Shown: one piece after another, positions 26,061 to 38,369 of the stretch
Position numbering within the stretch: position 1 is the first letter of the stretch
How the letters are laid out: the number at the start of each line of letters is the position of its first letter
Source: Saururus chinensis
Taxonomy: Eukaryota; Streptophyta; Magnoliopsida; Piperales; Saururaceae
Direction of reading: 5' to 3'
NCBI GenBank assembly: GCA_035235625.1
Contig: CP141141.1
Span: 14,133,968-14,197,967, forward strand
Length of the DNA stretch: 64,000 nucleotides
Notes under the pieces: model-generated
Databases searched by the model: none
What the model saw: the letters and a program-made list of their open reading frames with translations, nothing else
What the model was told of the DNA's origin: nothing
Made by a program: the position numbers and the translations under genes

Positions 26061-26339
26061 ATAATAGTCGGCAATTGCATGGTATTATAAGACCCCTAAA
26101 GTGTGGGCAATTGTATGACCCCTTATGTGTAGGTGTTTATGTTTGCACGCTTAGGTAAGTAGTATCATGAACCTGCTCTTACCTGTTTGATCTTGTGCCC
26201 CATGCATTGGTGTAACTTGCATTCGAAAAAGTCCATGACATCTAGTCACTCCCTAGAGGTTAAGGTGATGTCCCAGTGACATTCTTTTCCATTTCGACGT
26301 TGGAGCTTATTAGTTGTAATGAGCTTCAGTGGTTGATAG

Positions 26340-26740
26340 TATGTGTACGACTATATGAGTGAGTATGTATGTTTATGAGTAAGCGTATGTTTGTGAGCAC
26401 GACTGTAATAGTATGAGTATGAGCACAACTATAAGAGTATGAGTATGAGCACGACTGTAGAGTATGTTTCTGAGTAAGCGTATGTTTGTGAGCATGACTG
26501 TAAGAATATGAGTATGAGTACGACTGTAAGAGTATGTTTTTGATTAAGACTGTAAGAGTATTATTCTAAGTAAGAATGTACGAGTAAGGTTGTACGAGTA
26601 AGATTGTATGAGTAAGGTCATACAAGTATGTGTAAGTTATATGAGTAAGTGTATGATTATACAAGTATGGTTATCCAGGTATGTGTTAGTTGTATGAGTA
26701 TGCATATAATTGTACGAGTAAGTTTGTAAGACTCTAATTA
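26340..26740. repeat. Degenerate tandem repeat of GAGTATGAG/CGACTGTAAGAGTATG units
   Basis: Variants of GAGCACGACTGTAAGAGTAT and of GTACGAGTAAG recur through 400 bases without a fixed period. Confidence 0.6.
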
Positions 26741-27514
26741 AGAGTGTATGTATAAGATTAGTTTGATGGTATGTATTTGGCATGATGGTATGCATGATTA
26801 TATGCGTATATGCATGATTATGATATGCCTATTTGCTTCATGTTTGAGTTACATAAACGCATCTATGTATGAACTACTGAGTTCACTGTTTAGAACTCCC
26901 TTACTGGGTTTTTTCTTACTGAATATAAAAATACTCATTACCTATTTTTTAGCCCCATTGGTCAGGAGGCTTTTGTAGGTTTGTAACAGAGAGCTCCTAG
27001 AGATGGATGCTTATTTTTGTGGTAGATTGATTCTCTTTGACTCAGGTATATCTTTGACTCACTATGAATATTATTTGTGTCACGATCTCTTGTATTGGGT
27101 GAGATGAGAATTAAAGTGTTTATGCTTTTTGGACTTGTAATTTGGATTGGACTGTTATGGGACTTGTACTCAGGGATGCCTAGGAGAGATTAGTATTTAA
27201 TGTCTATGATCATAGCAATTTATTCCTACGTTTATTTTTGAGTAGTGCCTGAGGATGTTTTGTTTGGCTATATGATGTTTGATCGAATGATGAAAATTTT
27301 GGATGGGAAAATTGATGTGTAGTTTTTCAAACTATAAACTATTTTCACAGGTTTTGTATGTCATCATTTTTCCCCGATTTATAGCCGTTATATTGCAAAA
27401 AGTTTTTGTGAATTTTAAAGAAAATGTGATAAAAAAATCCCGGGCATTACAACCACCTACACTCTCACTTATGGTGCAAATGATTAGTGAAAAATTTGTC
27501 AAATGAGCCCCTGT

Positions 27515-27740
27515 GCAATCTCAGCCTTGACCCCCTCAACAACCCTTTTAGGGCACATTCCCTTTGTTCTTGTCTTTGGAGACTTTGGGGTTGTCAGGAA
27601 CCTCCATGAGACCATCATAACCTGCCTAAACCTCCGACAAGCTCACTCCAACAATTTTTCCAACTTGGGGAGCCCCTATCCAACAAAGGTGACGCCTTGA
27701 TCTGCCAGAATCATTGCTAAGGTTGCCACTATCAACGTTT
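27515..27740. repeat. Direct repeat, partner of 21815-22055
   Basis: This is the right-hand copy of the repeat described at 21815-22055, starting 64 bases beyond the end of the 4.65 kb LTR-like unit. This is where the 5' untranslated region of a retroelement would begin if that unit were its 5' LTR. Confidence 0.7.
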
Positions 27741-27887
27741 GACTTGTGGTCAGGTTATCATGAGTTGAGGCTTCAGGATGAAGATATCTTTAAGACAACT
27801 CTCAACTAAGTATCATCATTACGACTTTTGAAGGATGTTATTTGGACTCGTCAATGCCATGTAATAATCATAGATTTGATGAATAAT

Positions 27888-28992
27888 TGCCATGCCCGAG
27901 ATTTTACACTTACAAACTTATGCTTACATCCAACAACTACAGATATTTAAAGCACTAATCGGCTCTAGTGTCATAAAGAATAAATGTCACTAGGGCAACA
28001 CATTAACCATCAAGGAGGAATCTATACGCTATTGAATTTTCTGAAGGTAAGGTACACCAGTGCTCATGGGGGCACGGGACCAAACAAGTAAGAGTAGATC
28101 TACAATACTGCTTACATAAGCATGCAAATGCCCACTCTTTAGGGCCATATAGTGCCAAGAAAGGGTCATACAATGCTAACTAAAAGCAACAACCATATTG
28201 CCACTTTTGGGCAAAACATTTACAATGACAACTCTAGGCAGAAGTATACAACATTCTCAATAGAGGATCAAATGTCTGGGCTTAATTATAGCCCTAAGAC
28301 AACATCCCACAAGAAAAAACAATGGCTAGAATGAGAAATGCTCACACGTCCATTTACCAACTAATTTAAATACAGAACTTAATCCAACTAACCCCTGAGG
28401 TTTCATATTCATAATCTTACTATTGTACTCTTACGCAAAATCTTTCCTTTCCTTTGATGCTTGAGCTGATTAAATTATAACGAACTCTAGTTGTCATTGG
28501 TAAGTGTAAGATTCAAGTAAAAGTACAATTGTAAAATTGTAAGTATGAAACCTTAGGGGCTAGATGGATTAAGTTTTGTGTTTAAGTTAACCAGCAAATG
28601 GTTGGCTGAGCATTTCTCATATCTAGCCATAGTATTTATCTTGCAAGATTTTGTCTTGGTGTTGTATTTAAGCCCAGGAGTTTGATTAGTGTATAGTTTG
28701 TACCCTTTATTAGCACTATATGGCCCTAGAGAATAACCATTTGTGCGCTCAAGTAAATACTATTATGGATCTGCTCTTACCTATTTGATTTTATGCCCTA
28801 TGAGCATAGGTGTACCTTACCTTTGAAAAAATTCATGGCATATAGATTCCTCCTCAAAGGTTAAGGTGACCCCCTAATGACATTCAATCTTCACGGCACT
28901 AGAGCCTATTAGTGCTTTATTGGCTCTAGTTATTGGCTATAAGTGTAAGTTTGTAAGTGTAAGATTGCAAGCGTAAAATTTTGGGTGTGACA
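27888..28992. mobile_element. Fold-back element with about 0.55-kb inverted arms
   Basis: The left arm (27888 to about 28440) and right arm (about 28505 to 28992) are inverted repeats along their length. The ends TGCCATGCCC.AGATTTTACAC and the reverse complement TGTCACACCCAAAATTTTACGC correspond. Internal landmarks such as GGTAAGGTACACC, AGCACTAAT.GGCTCTAGTG and CCCCT.AGGTTTCATA pair in order. The loop is about 65 bases. The arms are related to part of the 4.65 kb unit, so this is best read as two copies of one LTR-derived sequence in head-to-head array. Confidence 0.7.
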
Positions 28993-30617
28993 GATTGTGA
29001 GCTTGATTAGAGCATAAACAAGTATGTCTTGAACACACTTGTAGATTATTTTGAATTGAACATGGAAGGAGTTATAGAAGACTCGAAAAGTGATTCTGCT
29101 CAAGATATTTATTGACCTAACCATCAGCACATGAAGATTAGGATATTTATGATGATCACATTTTAGAACCTATAGAAGGGATGAATCATGGTGTAGAAGA
29201 GCAGATGACCAATTCTTCTCCAAAATCTCAAGATCAACCTCTACCAAATGATGAAAGGTATACAAAAATTTTGTGAATATAATCTATCTTTTATTATTAT
29301 ATATATAGATGTATGAGAATGTTGATTCAAAATATATTGTGTGGGAATGTGCAAACATATTAAAAAATGCAAATAATGAAAGTCACAGGGATGTCAAGTT
29401 CTAAATTAGGTAGAACAAATGGAAACAATTGCAGTCATCCTATGGGTTTAGATGAAAATGTGGAACCATGAATCCTCCTCAAATATCAATGCTACCAACA
29501 TTAGTGAAAAGGAGGTAAGTAATTGAAACATCATAAATTTGGCAATTTTTTAATATGACAGTTTTACAATTTTCTAGTTTGGTAGTTTCCAGTTCAATAA
29601 TTGACAATTTTTAGTTATAGGAATTATGAAGGTGGTAAAAGAAAGAGGCATAGACATGATGAAGAACCCACAAATTTAACACCACAACATAAATATACAT
29701 ACATATCCCCAAGTCACTTCCTACAATTTGTAATACCCATCAAGAAGCTTGGGGATATTAGGGAGCCCCCAATGTCTACATAGCTGCTTACATAATAAAT
29801 ACAATAATACAATAAAAGAAGTTTAAATATTGAAATTTCCCTCTTGGCCTTCTATGATACAATTAAACTCACTTATTCACACCTATCTCCATAAACTTAT
29901 TCAACGTTGCTTCCTCTACATCCCCAAATTTAGTGGAATTAACAATATCCAGTTTGGCAACCTCGGTTCGCATAAACAATTTGTTGATCTTCTTCTCTTT
30001 CCCTTTTAAACTATACATGAATTCCTTTGCATTCCTCACAAGACTCTTCACTAGACTTTGTCTTCTTGCTAGAAGAGTATTCCACAACAATAGGAACAAA
30101 TGTACAACCTTAACTTCAGCTAATTTTCTTTTTTTACCCTTGTTGTGTGTAAGGGTTATATTGATATCTACTCTTATTCCATACCCTTCCAACCTGTTTC
30201 ATGTATTTTTGCACGTACTCAATGATTTATTGTCATCTTCATCCTATATACTATCATAAGAAAATAAGAGTTTTAGTTACCTGCATATCAATTATATTAC
30301 TTGCATATAAATTATAATGCCTCCTCATCATCAACATCTTTCTTTCCACATTCATCATCATCCTTCATTTCACCTTCCTTATCCTCCAGCTTCTAACACT
30401 CATCTTCCTCCTGCATGCCACCATCACCCTTCCTCCCACCCTCCCCATCCTCATTCTAGCCCCCCTCCTCGTCCTCTTCCTCTTGGCTCTCACTATCATT
30501 ATCCTTTTTCCTCCCACCTTCCCTTTAAGAGTTTAATATTCGTCTAGATGAAGGTAGTTGATTACTAGATTACTTTTCAAACTTGTACTTCATATAAATA
30601 AGAATCAAGAGTTTTAG
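28993..30617. other. Unassigned repeat-rich DNA
   Basis: It contains a minus ORF at 29869-30192 (107 codons, Lys-rich, no domain recognised) and a plus-strand C/T-rich low-complexity run at 30317-30530. The last 90 bases (30525-30617) are the start of family R copy 2. No real gene could be supported. Confidence 0.4.
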
Positions 30618-33105
30618 TGTCACGCCCTGGCACATGCCATCCCCCGAGCTGAACCTAGTCCAAGGAGGAAGCGGCACGCGGCATGATGAAATATAGTTAG
30701 ATTGCAGAAGACAACCCATCTTTGGGTAGAACACTGTCGAGTTGCTCAAGTATACTTTGTACAAAAGAAAAATGAGCAATAAAAGGACTATTAATTATAA
30801 CATTAGTCCACTCATACCAACATACTTAGTCATAAATAGCCCACACATGGTTAAAATAAGTCTATGCCAATAATGATTAATAAGAGTCTAAGCCAACAAT
30901 GGCTAAATAGAAGTGTGAAGTATAGTCAAGCGTATAAAAATCTCAACATAATATGATATCAAAGCTATCATAAAACCCAACATCTCTATGCATCCCTTCT
31001 CAATGATCAACGACATCCACATGCTCCACATAGAGCCCATCCAAATAGCCTCAAAACAAAATATAAAACAAATAGGGCTGAGCCAAAGCTTAGCAAGGGT
31101 TTTAATATAGAAAGTAAGTTCATAATGACAACAAAGGCATAACCAACATAACATCTATCACATAATCGAACACTATCCCATTCATCATGAAATAATCACA
31201 TAAACCTGTACCACCTGTACATCATATCATAATTTACATTTCATAAGTATCTACTCATGTCACCTACATATCATGCTATCTATAACATATTTTATCATCA
31301 TGTACTCATGCCACCTGCATATCATGCTATAACCCACATTCTAGAAGTACATATCATGCCACCTATACATCACATGTTCAAATATATCTCATAACACATA
31401 TACACCTCATGTACAAACACGTGAAACTCATTATCATAACCACATCTTGCATGAATCATTTCTCAACGTAAACATATCATGCATATACATTTCTCAATAA
31501 AAATATTTACCGTGCAACATCAAGTGCATCAACCACACACATCATCTTGCATATCCATGCATATCATACCATACTCACATGTATAACATAATCTTCATTA
31601 TTCATACATAACCTGTGTCAATGAGTATTATCTCCCATACACATGTAACAATAAATGGTGAATGTCTGACAATTGAGAAAAATAATCCTGCTCATCAAGG
31701 TCGAAACCCCGAGCACACTACTCATCAAGGCTAAAACCCTCAGTAATTTGGATAAGTTCCCTAGTTGGGAAAATACCCCCTAGTAAGCCAGTGCATGCAG
31801 ACAAACCAGCTGGATTCTCAGGGTCCAGATAACTTATCAAATAACTTATTATAGCACTCTACTCTTCTCACCAGGGGAGGAAACTCATCCTGAAAGGGAT
31901 GTAAAACATCATCCATTGGATGCAAAACCCCATCCTTTTAGACGTAAAACCAATTTGATACACCTCCAATCGATTATTCCAAAAACCAATGATACCCTAT
32001 TGCATCCAATTGATCAAACATGGTTAATCACGATTAATCTCATTTATAAATCGTTTTCATGATGCATGCAATATGGTACATATGTGAGCAAATGTTACAT
32101 GAGTCCAAGTACAAGTAAACATGTTCAAATCAGTCTAGATATGCATAAAACATGGCCCATTTATGTCAAAGAAAGTTATAAACATCTACACAAGTGTGTA
32201 CATAAGTGGTAGTGTTTAAGCTTAAGCTAAGACATGTAAAATATGAACAAACTATAAGTAATGTTATATATGCATGCATCCATAATTTTATCATAGTCTT
32301 ACCCTGCTGTAATTATGAAGTGTGATGAAAAACATCAAAATATGAGTTCAAGATAAGTGTAACATCATGCTAAACCTAGACAAGTATAAACATAATCATA
32401 CTTAAGCTAGAACATGGAATACATGATTCACCTAAAATTAATATACTATGTGCAAGTATATATATACAACATCATAGTTAAACCTACTGAAAGTAATCAT
32501 GAAGTAGTCATCAAACATAAATTTAAGACGTGTAGAGTATCATGCTAAAATTAAACAAATATTGGCTAAATCATAAATTCCAAGGTGGTCCTCATGCAAT
32601 CATGGCAACATTTACAGGTAATAATAACTCAGTTTAATCAAAAGGAATTGGATTTTTGAGAAAAGAACAAGAAATGACCCAAATACACAAAAATAAGCCA
32701 AGACAATAAAATTGTCGTTTGGCCGTTCGTACGCCTGTTGGTTCGTCTTTAACATTAAAAAATTCAAGATAAATTTAAAATCATCATAAAATATCACAAT
32801 ATTAAAATATAACCATAGAACATGATAAATCTAACCATTTTTATGCTTAATCATAAGAAAATAGACATAAATAACATGCTTTTAACAAATCACTATTAAA
32901 GCACAAAATAAAGTAGGAACCCACATAAACCTTCAAACATGCAATCTAATAGATAAAACCACACGAGATGAAATTAAACCTTGCTAAAACCATGCTTTCT
33001 AACCCTTAACCTCACAATCAAATCAAACCAAAAAATTTAAACAAAACCACACAATATCACAAAATTAAATAAAAATTAAACCGGGTTAAAGTTAGAGATC
33101 TTACA
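30618..33105. mobile_element. Probable solo LTR, 2.5 kb, inserted in family R copy 2
   Basis: The segment starts TGTCACGCCC and ends GATCTTACA, with flanking 5-mers TTTAG (30613-30617) and TCTAG (33106-33110) that differ at one base. The sequence before 30618 matches the start of family R, and the sequence after 33105 matches its continuation, as judged against copy 3. The interior is AT-rich with many CATATCATG-type units and no readable protein. Confidence 0.6.
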
Positions 33106-34020
33106 TCTAGCCTCTATGAACAGGAATTTATAGTATGAAATGGAAATTAAGTATCTACACATTTATTATCAATCTATCAACTATGCAATCAAACCAAACA
33201 TGCAAAACATACATAAACACACAATGATTTGACATACAAAACCCCAACTAAGGTTAAAAACCACGACAACCATTTCTAGCCTAAAACTAATGTGCTAAAT
33301 AGTATGACACCACATAGACACAAGCAAACTAACAATCTTTGTTGTTTGACTCTAGCCCAAATACTCTTTTTTGTTTTGATCTTCAACAATTCCTTACGTT
33401 GCTAGCCTTTAAGTCTTGTCCTCCTAGCACTTGAAAGTTTTCTTCTACTGATTTTCTATTTGTTTTCTTCTAGTTACAACAATAAGCTCCTCCTGTCTAT
33501 TGACTTTAGCCTTGATCCTCTTAGACTCATTTAAAGATTTTGCTAGAACTCCTCTTTGAATTTGTCTATAAGACTTATTTTTCAGCTGTGTCTCTTCATG
33601 AAATCACCATTAACAAAAATTTGAAGCTCAAAGGATGATATCTCTCATAAAACAATGAAAAATAAACTCTCCTCTCTTCTCTATATTTTCTAGGTTTTTC
33701 TCTCTTCTTTTATGATTTCATAGCCTTTAAATAGAGCATTAAGTCAGTTTAAGAATGACTCTAATTAGGAATAAAATCTCTTCTGGAAAGGTTTAAACTA
33801 GGTAACCATAACATATAGTGATTGATTGTTCCAAACAACAATCAACCATTCACTCTTAGTCTTCAACCTTGATCGATAAGAACAAGTCTATTCCTATTTT
33901 TTAAGTTAATCAATTTCAAATCCGACTTAACCACAACTATATCTAGTAAGATTCGTAAGACTAAAACATACATATAGTTTCAACATAGTTTTGATCATCG
34001 AAATTATCTAATTACAATAT
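33106..34020 (-). repeat. Family R copy 2, main part
   Basis: Shared landmarks with copies 1 and 3 are AAAACCCCAACTAAGG, the T/C-rich middle, TTAAGTC.GTTTA, AATTAGGAATAAAATC, a GATTGATTGTTCC palindrome region, and the tail GTTTTGATCATCGAAATTA.CTAATTACAATATATA. This copy is shorter and lacks most of the palindrome cluster of copy 1. Confidence 0.6.
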
Positions 34021-34933
34021 ATATGTCTTTTTCCATCTTGCCCTTCACTATCCCCATCCGTGTCTTTTTCCTCCTATCCTTCACCATTCTCATGTGCCTC
34101 TTTTTCCTCCCACCTCCCACCTGCCACCACCCTCTTCCTCATCTTTTCCTCCTACCTACCACCATCATCATCTTCCCCATTCTTTTTCTCATGCCTACCA
34201 CCATCTTCATTCATCTTTCCCCCCTCATCTTCCTCCTACATCACATCTCCCATTTCCTCATGCATCTCACCCATGCCCTCACCTTGCATACCTCCTATTT
34301 ATAGGACCATCACTCATAATATGGTCCACATCCACAATCACATCACATTCCATAATCTACATAAAAGCTTTAAATTGCTAGTATGAACACGTAACTTTGT
34401 TTTCCAGTTTCACAGTTTTTTACCTCCCTAGTTTTCCAATTACCCAGAAAATCTACAACGGTAGTAGAAAACTATGTAAGATACTCCTTAATCCTTCTAG
34501 AATAATAATATGCTCCTCATTCCTTCTACATCTTTCACCTTATACTTAATACCTTCTTTTTCCTTCCAACCATCATCTTTTCTTCATCAACCAAAAAACA
34601 AAAACTATAGGATATAAACAAATTAATGGACTACCAAGAGGGAGAATAGATCCAATTGTGAAGAACATAACTAAGCCCAACCTTTAGAAATAGACAAGAA
34701 GAGGATAGAACCAATGTGGGGGAGGATGCCATCAAAGAGAATGATGCCACCGGGGAAGAAGAAGTTGTCAGGGAGGACACAACTTGAAAGGAGGATGCCC
34801 CTTGGGCGGATGTCTCTGGGAGGTAGGGGAAATAGGGTGACTAGGCTGGTCCTTTTTTCTACCAGTCAAAGAGAACTCCCACCTGATTCTCCTACTTGGT
34901 TATGGATGAAGAATTGTAAGTGGAGAAGGTACT
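34021..34933. repeat. Low-complexity C/T tract and inverted partner of 20500-21060
   Basis: 34023-34310 is a C/T-rich run whose long open frames are compositional only. 34400-34900 is the inverted copy of the repeat at 20500-21060. The gypsy A 3' LTR begins directly after, at 34934. Confidence 0.6.
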
Positions 34934-35584
34934 TGATATAGGACTGAGAATGATGGGATTCAAGTCACTCAATGAATCTAGCTACAAGCGTATACAACCT
35001 TCTTCTCACACGATTTACAATAGTAAATGCACAAAATAGATGGAAAACTAATGGAGAAATAAGTTATATCTTCTTCTTCAGCAATATTTCATAAAATCTC
35101 ATAATTAATGGCTTCCTGAAAGGGACAAGTTTTTATACAATCCCTAATGGCATAACTATAAATAAAAGAAGTCCAACTATAACTAACCAAGAACTAGGCA
35201 ATCAAAAATAGAGAAATTAATCTAAAAAATGCTTAAATAAAAAAAACTTTATAGAATTGAGACTCCTAATAAAAAAAACTAAAAAAAAAAAGAAATTCTA
35301 AACAAAAACCCTAATCGAAAATGGAATTGAACTTATCCTAGAAACAGGTCGATCAATCATTCGAAAGGCTGATCAATCGTGCATTGGTTTTGTATACATG
35401 ATTCACTGGATCGATTGATCCCCGTGGGCTGATCAATTGCTTGGGGCTTCATTTTAAAATAGAAACAAACAATGTAGGCAATAAATTTCTCCTAGGGTTT
35501 GATCGATTGCTCAATATAAAGTTGTGCATTTGTCTCCTCTGGTCCCATTTCTCCATGTAGCTCAAGGGCAATGAGTTTACATCA
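34934..35584 (-). repeat. 3' LTR of gypsy A
   Basis: On the minus strand the LTR starts TGATGTAAAC after the purine tract CCAAGGGAGGA and ends CCTATATCA, giving TGATGT/ATATCA ends. It contains ATCGATTGATC-type palindromes at 35340-35520 and a TATAAAA-like box near 35150. It aligns with 41784-42572 in reverse orientation. Confidence 0.8.
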
Positions 35585-35639
35585 TCCTCCCTTGGTTTGA
35601 AAGAATTCACCCTCCAATTAAAGGAATCATTATCTAACT

Positions 35640-36040
35640 AATCACTAAGGCAAGGAATAAGATGTTTGACATTGAACACATAATAAGTGCGAACAAGGTT
35701 AGGAAGTTTGAGATGATAATAATTAAAGTTGATTTTTTGAACAATCTCTAAAGGTCTAATCTTCCTAGTAGATAATTTGTTGTACTCCCTTATAAGAAAC
35801 CTTTGGTTATAGCAACCCATACAAAATAACAAATTGAATTCCCTGTACCATCCCTTCAAATTACCAACAAATTTCTATTTGTCATTAGACACTAGCAATT
35901 TCTAAAGAGCATCACAATGGATATCCTACAAGTATGAGATAGAATCTTCAACTCATCTATTTAATTTTTCACATCTAGAATAGGGGTCAAATCCAAGGGA
36001 GAGTAAGGGTTAAAACCACAAACAATAGTGAAAGGGCTAG
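35640..36040 (-). pseudogene. gypsy A integrase, C-terminal part
   Basis: The readable frames are SPFTIVCGFNPYSPLDL near 36000, then GFLIREYNKLSTRKIRPLEI and NLVRTYYVFNVKHLIPC. The family pattern is KLxxRKxGPxEIVxKIN...F.V.DL.P. Stops and frameshifts are present. Confidence 0.75.
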
Positions 36041-37333
36041 TGTTGGTTTGTGGGCTATGTGTGTGGCATAGACAACCGAGAAAAATAAAGGGCATTTGCC
36101 TCGCAATTAAGTAATAAGATTTATCTTCCCGGTTTTAAACAAAATAAGCACAGATTTTGTTCAAATTAACATGCCTAATTCCAATGTGTTTTAGCAAAAA
36201 ATTTATAATTAAATTAGCAAACAAACACAAATTTTTTTATGTGGATATCCAACTAGGAAAAAACCATCGGACACTTTGTTCAGATCAATTATGCACTATA
36301 TAAACTTAAGATTACATAATTACCAATTACAAAGACAAAAGACTCATTCTTTTTCTTCAAAATGGTTGTTCTCCATGCCACTCTTGAATGTAAAATCAAC
36401 CACTCCTTAGTTGTTTACTCGCATAACTTGATCTAATCCTTCTTTGTGCTCTTTGATCAAAGTAGATATTTCATCTCCTTTTGAATGAATCTTCTATTCT
36501 CTTAATCTTCTCAGCAATTATCTTCAACAAACACCATGTCTCACATGTATTTTTATGCTCTCATTTCACCTTTAATTATTCTTTTTTTATTTATGGTTGA
36601 GATTTTCTCACTCTACAAGACAACTCTCTCAAACTCTAGAGCAACTCCACACAAGCTCTCTTAGATTTATAGGCCTACTCTCCTAGTTCCACCATGTTTC
36701 AATCCCTTTATATAAACTTCCAAGTCTTAAACAAAATAGGAATCTAACTAGGAATTCAAACCAAACCGGAAAAACATAATTTAGGCAACTTACCGCTCAA
36801 TCAATCGATCTTTTCCACAAGGCAATTCGATCCTTATTCATTTCCCTCACGATTCTTTCATCGATTAATCATTTAACCATATGATTGATTGTTAAACTCT
36901 TAGCTTTGTTTTACGTAGAGTGTTTTTGGGTCTCAATCATTATTCACAAAAGTGATTGATTTCTCATATAGATTTTAGAGATTCTACTACAGTTCATCAT
37001 CGATCGATTGTTCCAACATGGCAATCAATCATTCTAACTAGATTTTTAATGTTTTAATATTCAAATCTCCAAGTCTCACCATTCTTTAAGGTCTCTTTTA
37101 CCCTAAAGTGTGTGAATGTAATATCTATGTGTATTTTTAATTGAAGAAAACATATATTTGTGTCTTCCTTTCAATCCACCTTTAGAAATCAATCTTCATA
37201 CTATAAACTGACTCAAAGTACATATTAACGACATTATTTTGATCATGACAATAAGTCAATACATGACATAAGGATACTTATGTTCTTATAGTTAAAATAT
37301 GTTAAAGACACTTATGTTCTTACAGCTAAAACA
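36041..37333 (-). mobile_element. LTR-like insertion in gypsy A integrase
   Basis: The insertion lies between the integrase blocks KAEFAYFCSVNQ (right) and SPFTIVCGF (left), which are normally adjacent. Its ends are TGTTGGTTTG and GCTAAAACA (TGTT/AACA). It carries the same general arrangement as family R (a TATATAAA-type box near 36711 and ATCGATCGATT palindromes at 36790-37030). No matching 5-bp duplication was found. Confidence 0.55.
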
Positions 37334-37336
37334 TGT

Positions 37337-37925
37337 GCATTGGTTCACACTACAAAAATAAGCAAACTCTGCTTTATACAAATATTGATCTCATGATTTG
37401 AGATTAGCCCCCACCAAACTCCTAAACAAATTTCCTAGAAATATGTTGATCACCTCCGTCCATCCATTGGTTTGTAGATGATAAGCACTACTAAAATCAA
37501 GATAAATATTTGCTAACTTCCACAAAAAATGCCTGAAATGACTCAAGAAACAAGTATCCAAATTAAACACGATAGATAAAGGTAAGTTATGTAAATGATA
37601 TACCTCCCAAAAGAAGAATAATGCAACATGAGATGCATCATTAGTCTTCTTACAAGCTAAGAAATGGACCATCTTTAAGAACTTGTCATCGACCACATAA
37701 ATAGCATGCATTCCTCTTTGAGTATATAGCAATCAGGAACAAAGACCATATTAATATTCAATCATGGTTGAGAAGGGGTAGGCAAAGACATATACAACAT
37801 AGAATTAGTAAATGTTCCTTTAGCAACATGGCATATATGATACCTCCCAACAAATCTATACACCTCCCTAAGCATAGATGGTCAAAAGTAAGCAGAAGAA
37901 CTATGTTGAAATATTTTATCTCTTC
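37337..37925 (-). pseudogene. gypsy A integrase zinc region and catalytic core
   Basis: From the right, FQHSSSAYF (stop) PSMLREVYRFVGRYHICH includes the C-terminal half of the zinc-binding region. Next comes MSLPTPSQP, then TQRGMHAIYVVDDKFLKMVH and SAYHLQTNGWTEVINIFLGN. The usual QTDGQTEV motif reads QTNGWTEV. The frame is broken in several places. Confidence 0.78.
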
Positions 37926-37930
37926 CCTGA

Positions 37931-38263
37931 TGTGGACAGTTGTCCACGGGTAGGGAGCAGCGCAGAGAGACCGGGAAAGGGGAGAGTAGATGGCATGGTC
38001 ATCGGACAGAAAGGAGAGAAGCACAAAAGAAATGGGAGAAAACAAGCTAATTAATCATTTACTAACTAAATTAGGGCACAACCCTTATACTTAAATAGAA
38101 GAACTATCTGGGCTCACTAATAGGCACCTAAGGCCCAATAACATAATTATGATAAAAACATTAATACTTTAATTAACCTAATTACCTAATTGCTCTTATT
38201 ACATTAAAACCCTAATTACCTTAATACTAGGCCCCTAATGGTAGCACTAAAACAGGCACAACA
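37931..38263 (-). repeat. LTR of a third gypsy element (C), adjoining the gene-fragment block
   Basis: On the minus strand it starts TGTTGTGCCTG and ends ACTGTCCACA. It is preceded by a purine-rich tract GCGTGGTGGAA and the codons HLEDEVMRKRGG, which resemble the last residues of gypsy Pol just before the PPT; gypsy I has the comparable LEDKSFFMGGG at 6250-6280. No second copy of this LTR was found in the window. Confidence 0.65.
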
Positions 38264-38369
38264 TTCCACCACGCTTCCGCATCACCTCGTCTTCGAGGTG
38301 ACCGTAAACGCCAAGTAATGGGCACACCATAGCTCCACTGTAAACCGGAACTATAAATACGGCTAAGTG

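Larger units (their letters stand above)
22798..27451. mobile_element. Long LTR-like unit, 4.65 kb
   Basis: The unit begins TGTAATGTCCC and ends GGGCATTACA, a perfect 7-base TGTAATG/CATTACA inverted terminus. It has no readable retroelement protein but contains several internal tandem-repeat zones and a GC-rich block (23030-24200), features known from the long LTRs of some plant Ty3/gypsy lineages. Part of it (25650-26310) matches the arms of the fold-back at 27888-28992. A TSD was not found, so it may be one LTR of a disrupted element or a solo LTR. Confidence 0.5.

Noticed and set aside
30317-30547. His/Pro-rich plus ORF
   Set aside because: Low-complexity C/A-rich sequence with no domain and no splice context.
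34023-34386. Overlapping plus-strand ORFs of 93-108 codons
   Set aside because: They come from a C/T-rich low-complexity tract; all three frames are open, and composition explains them.
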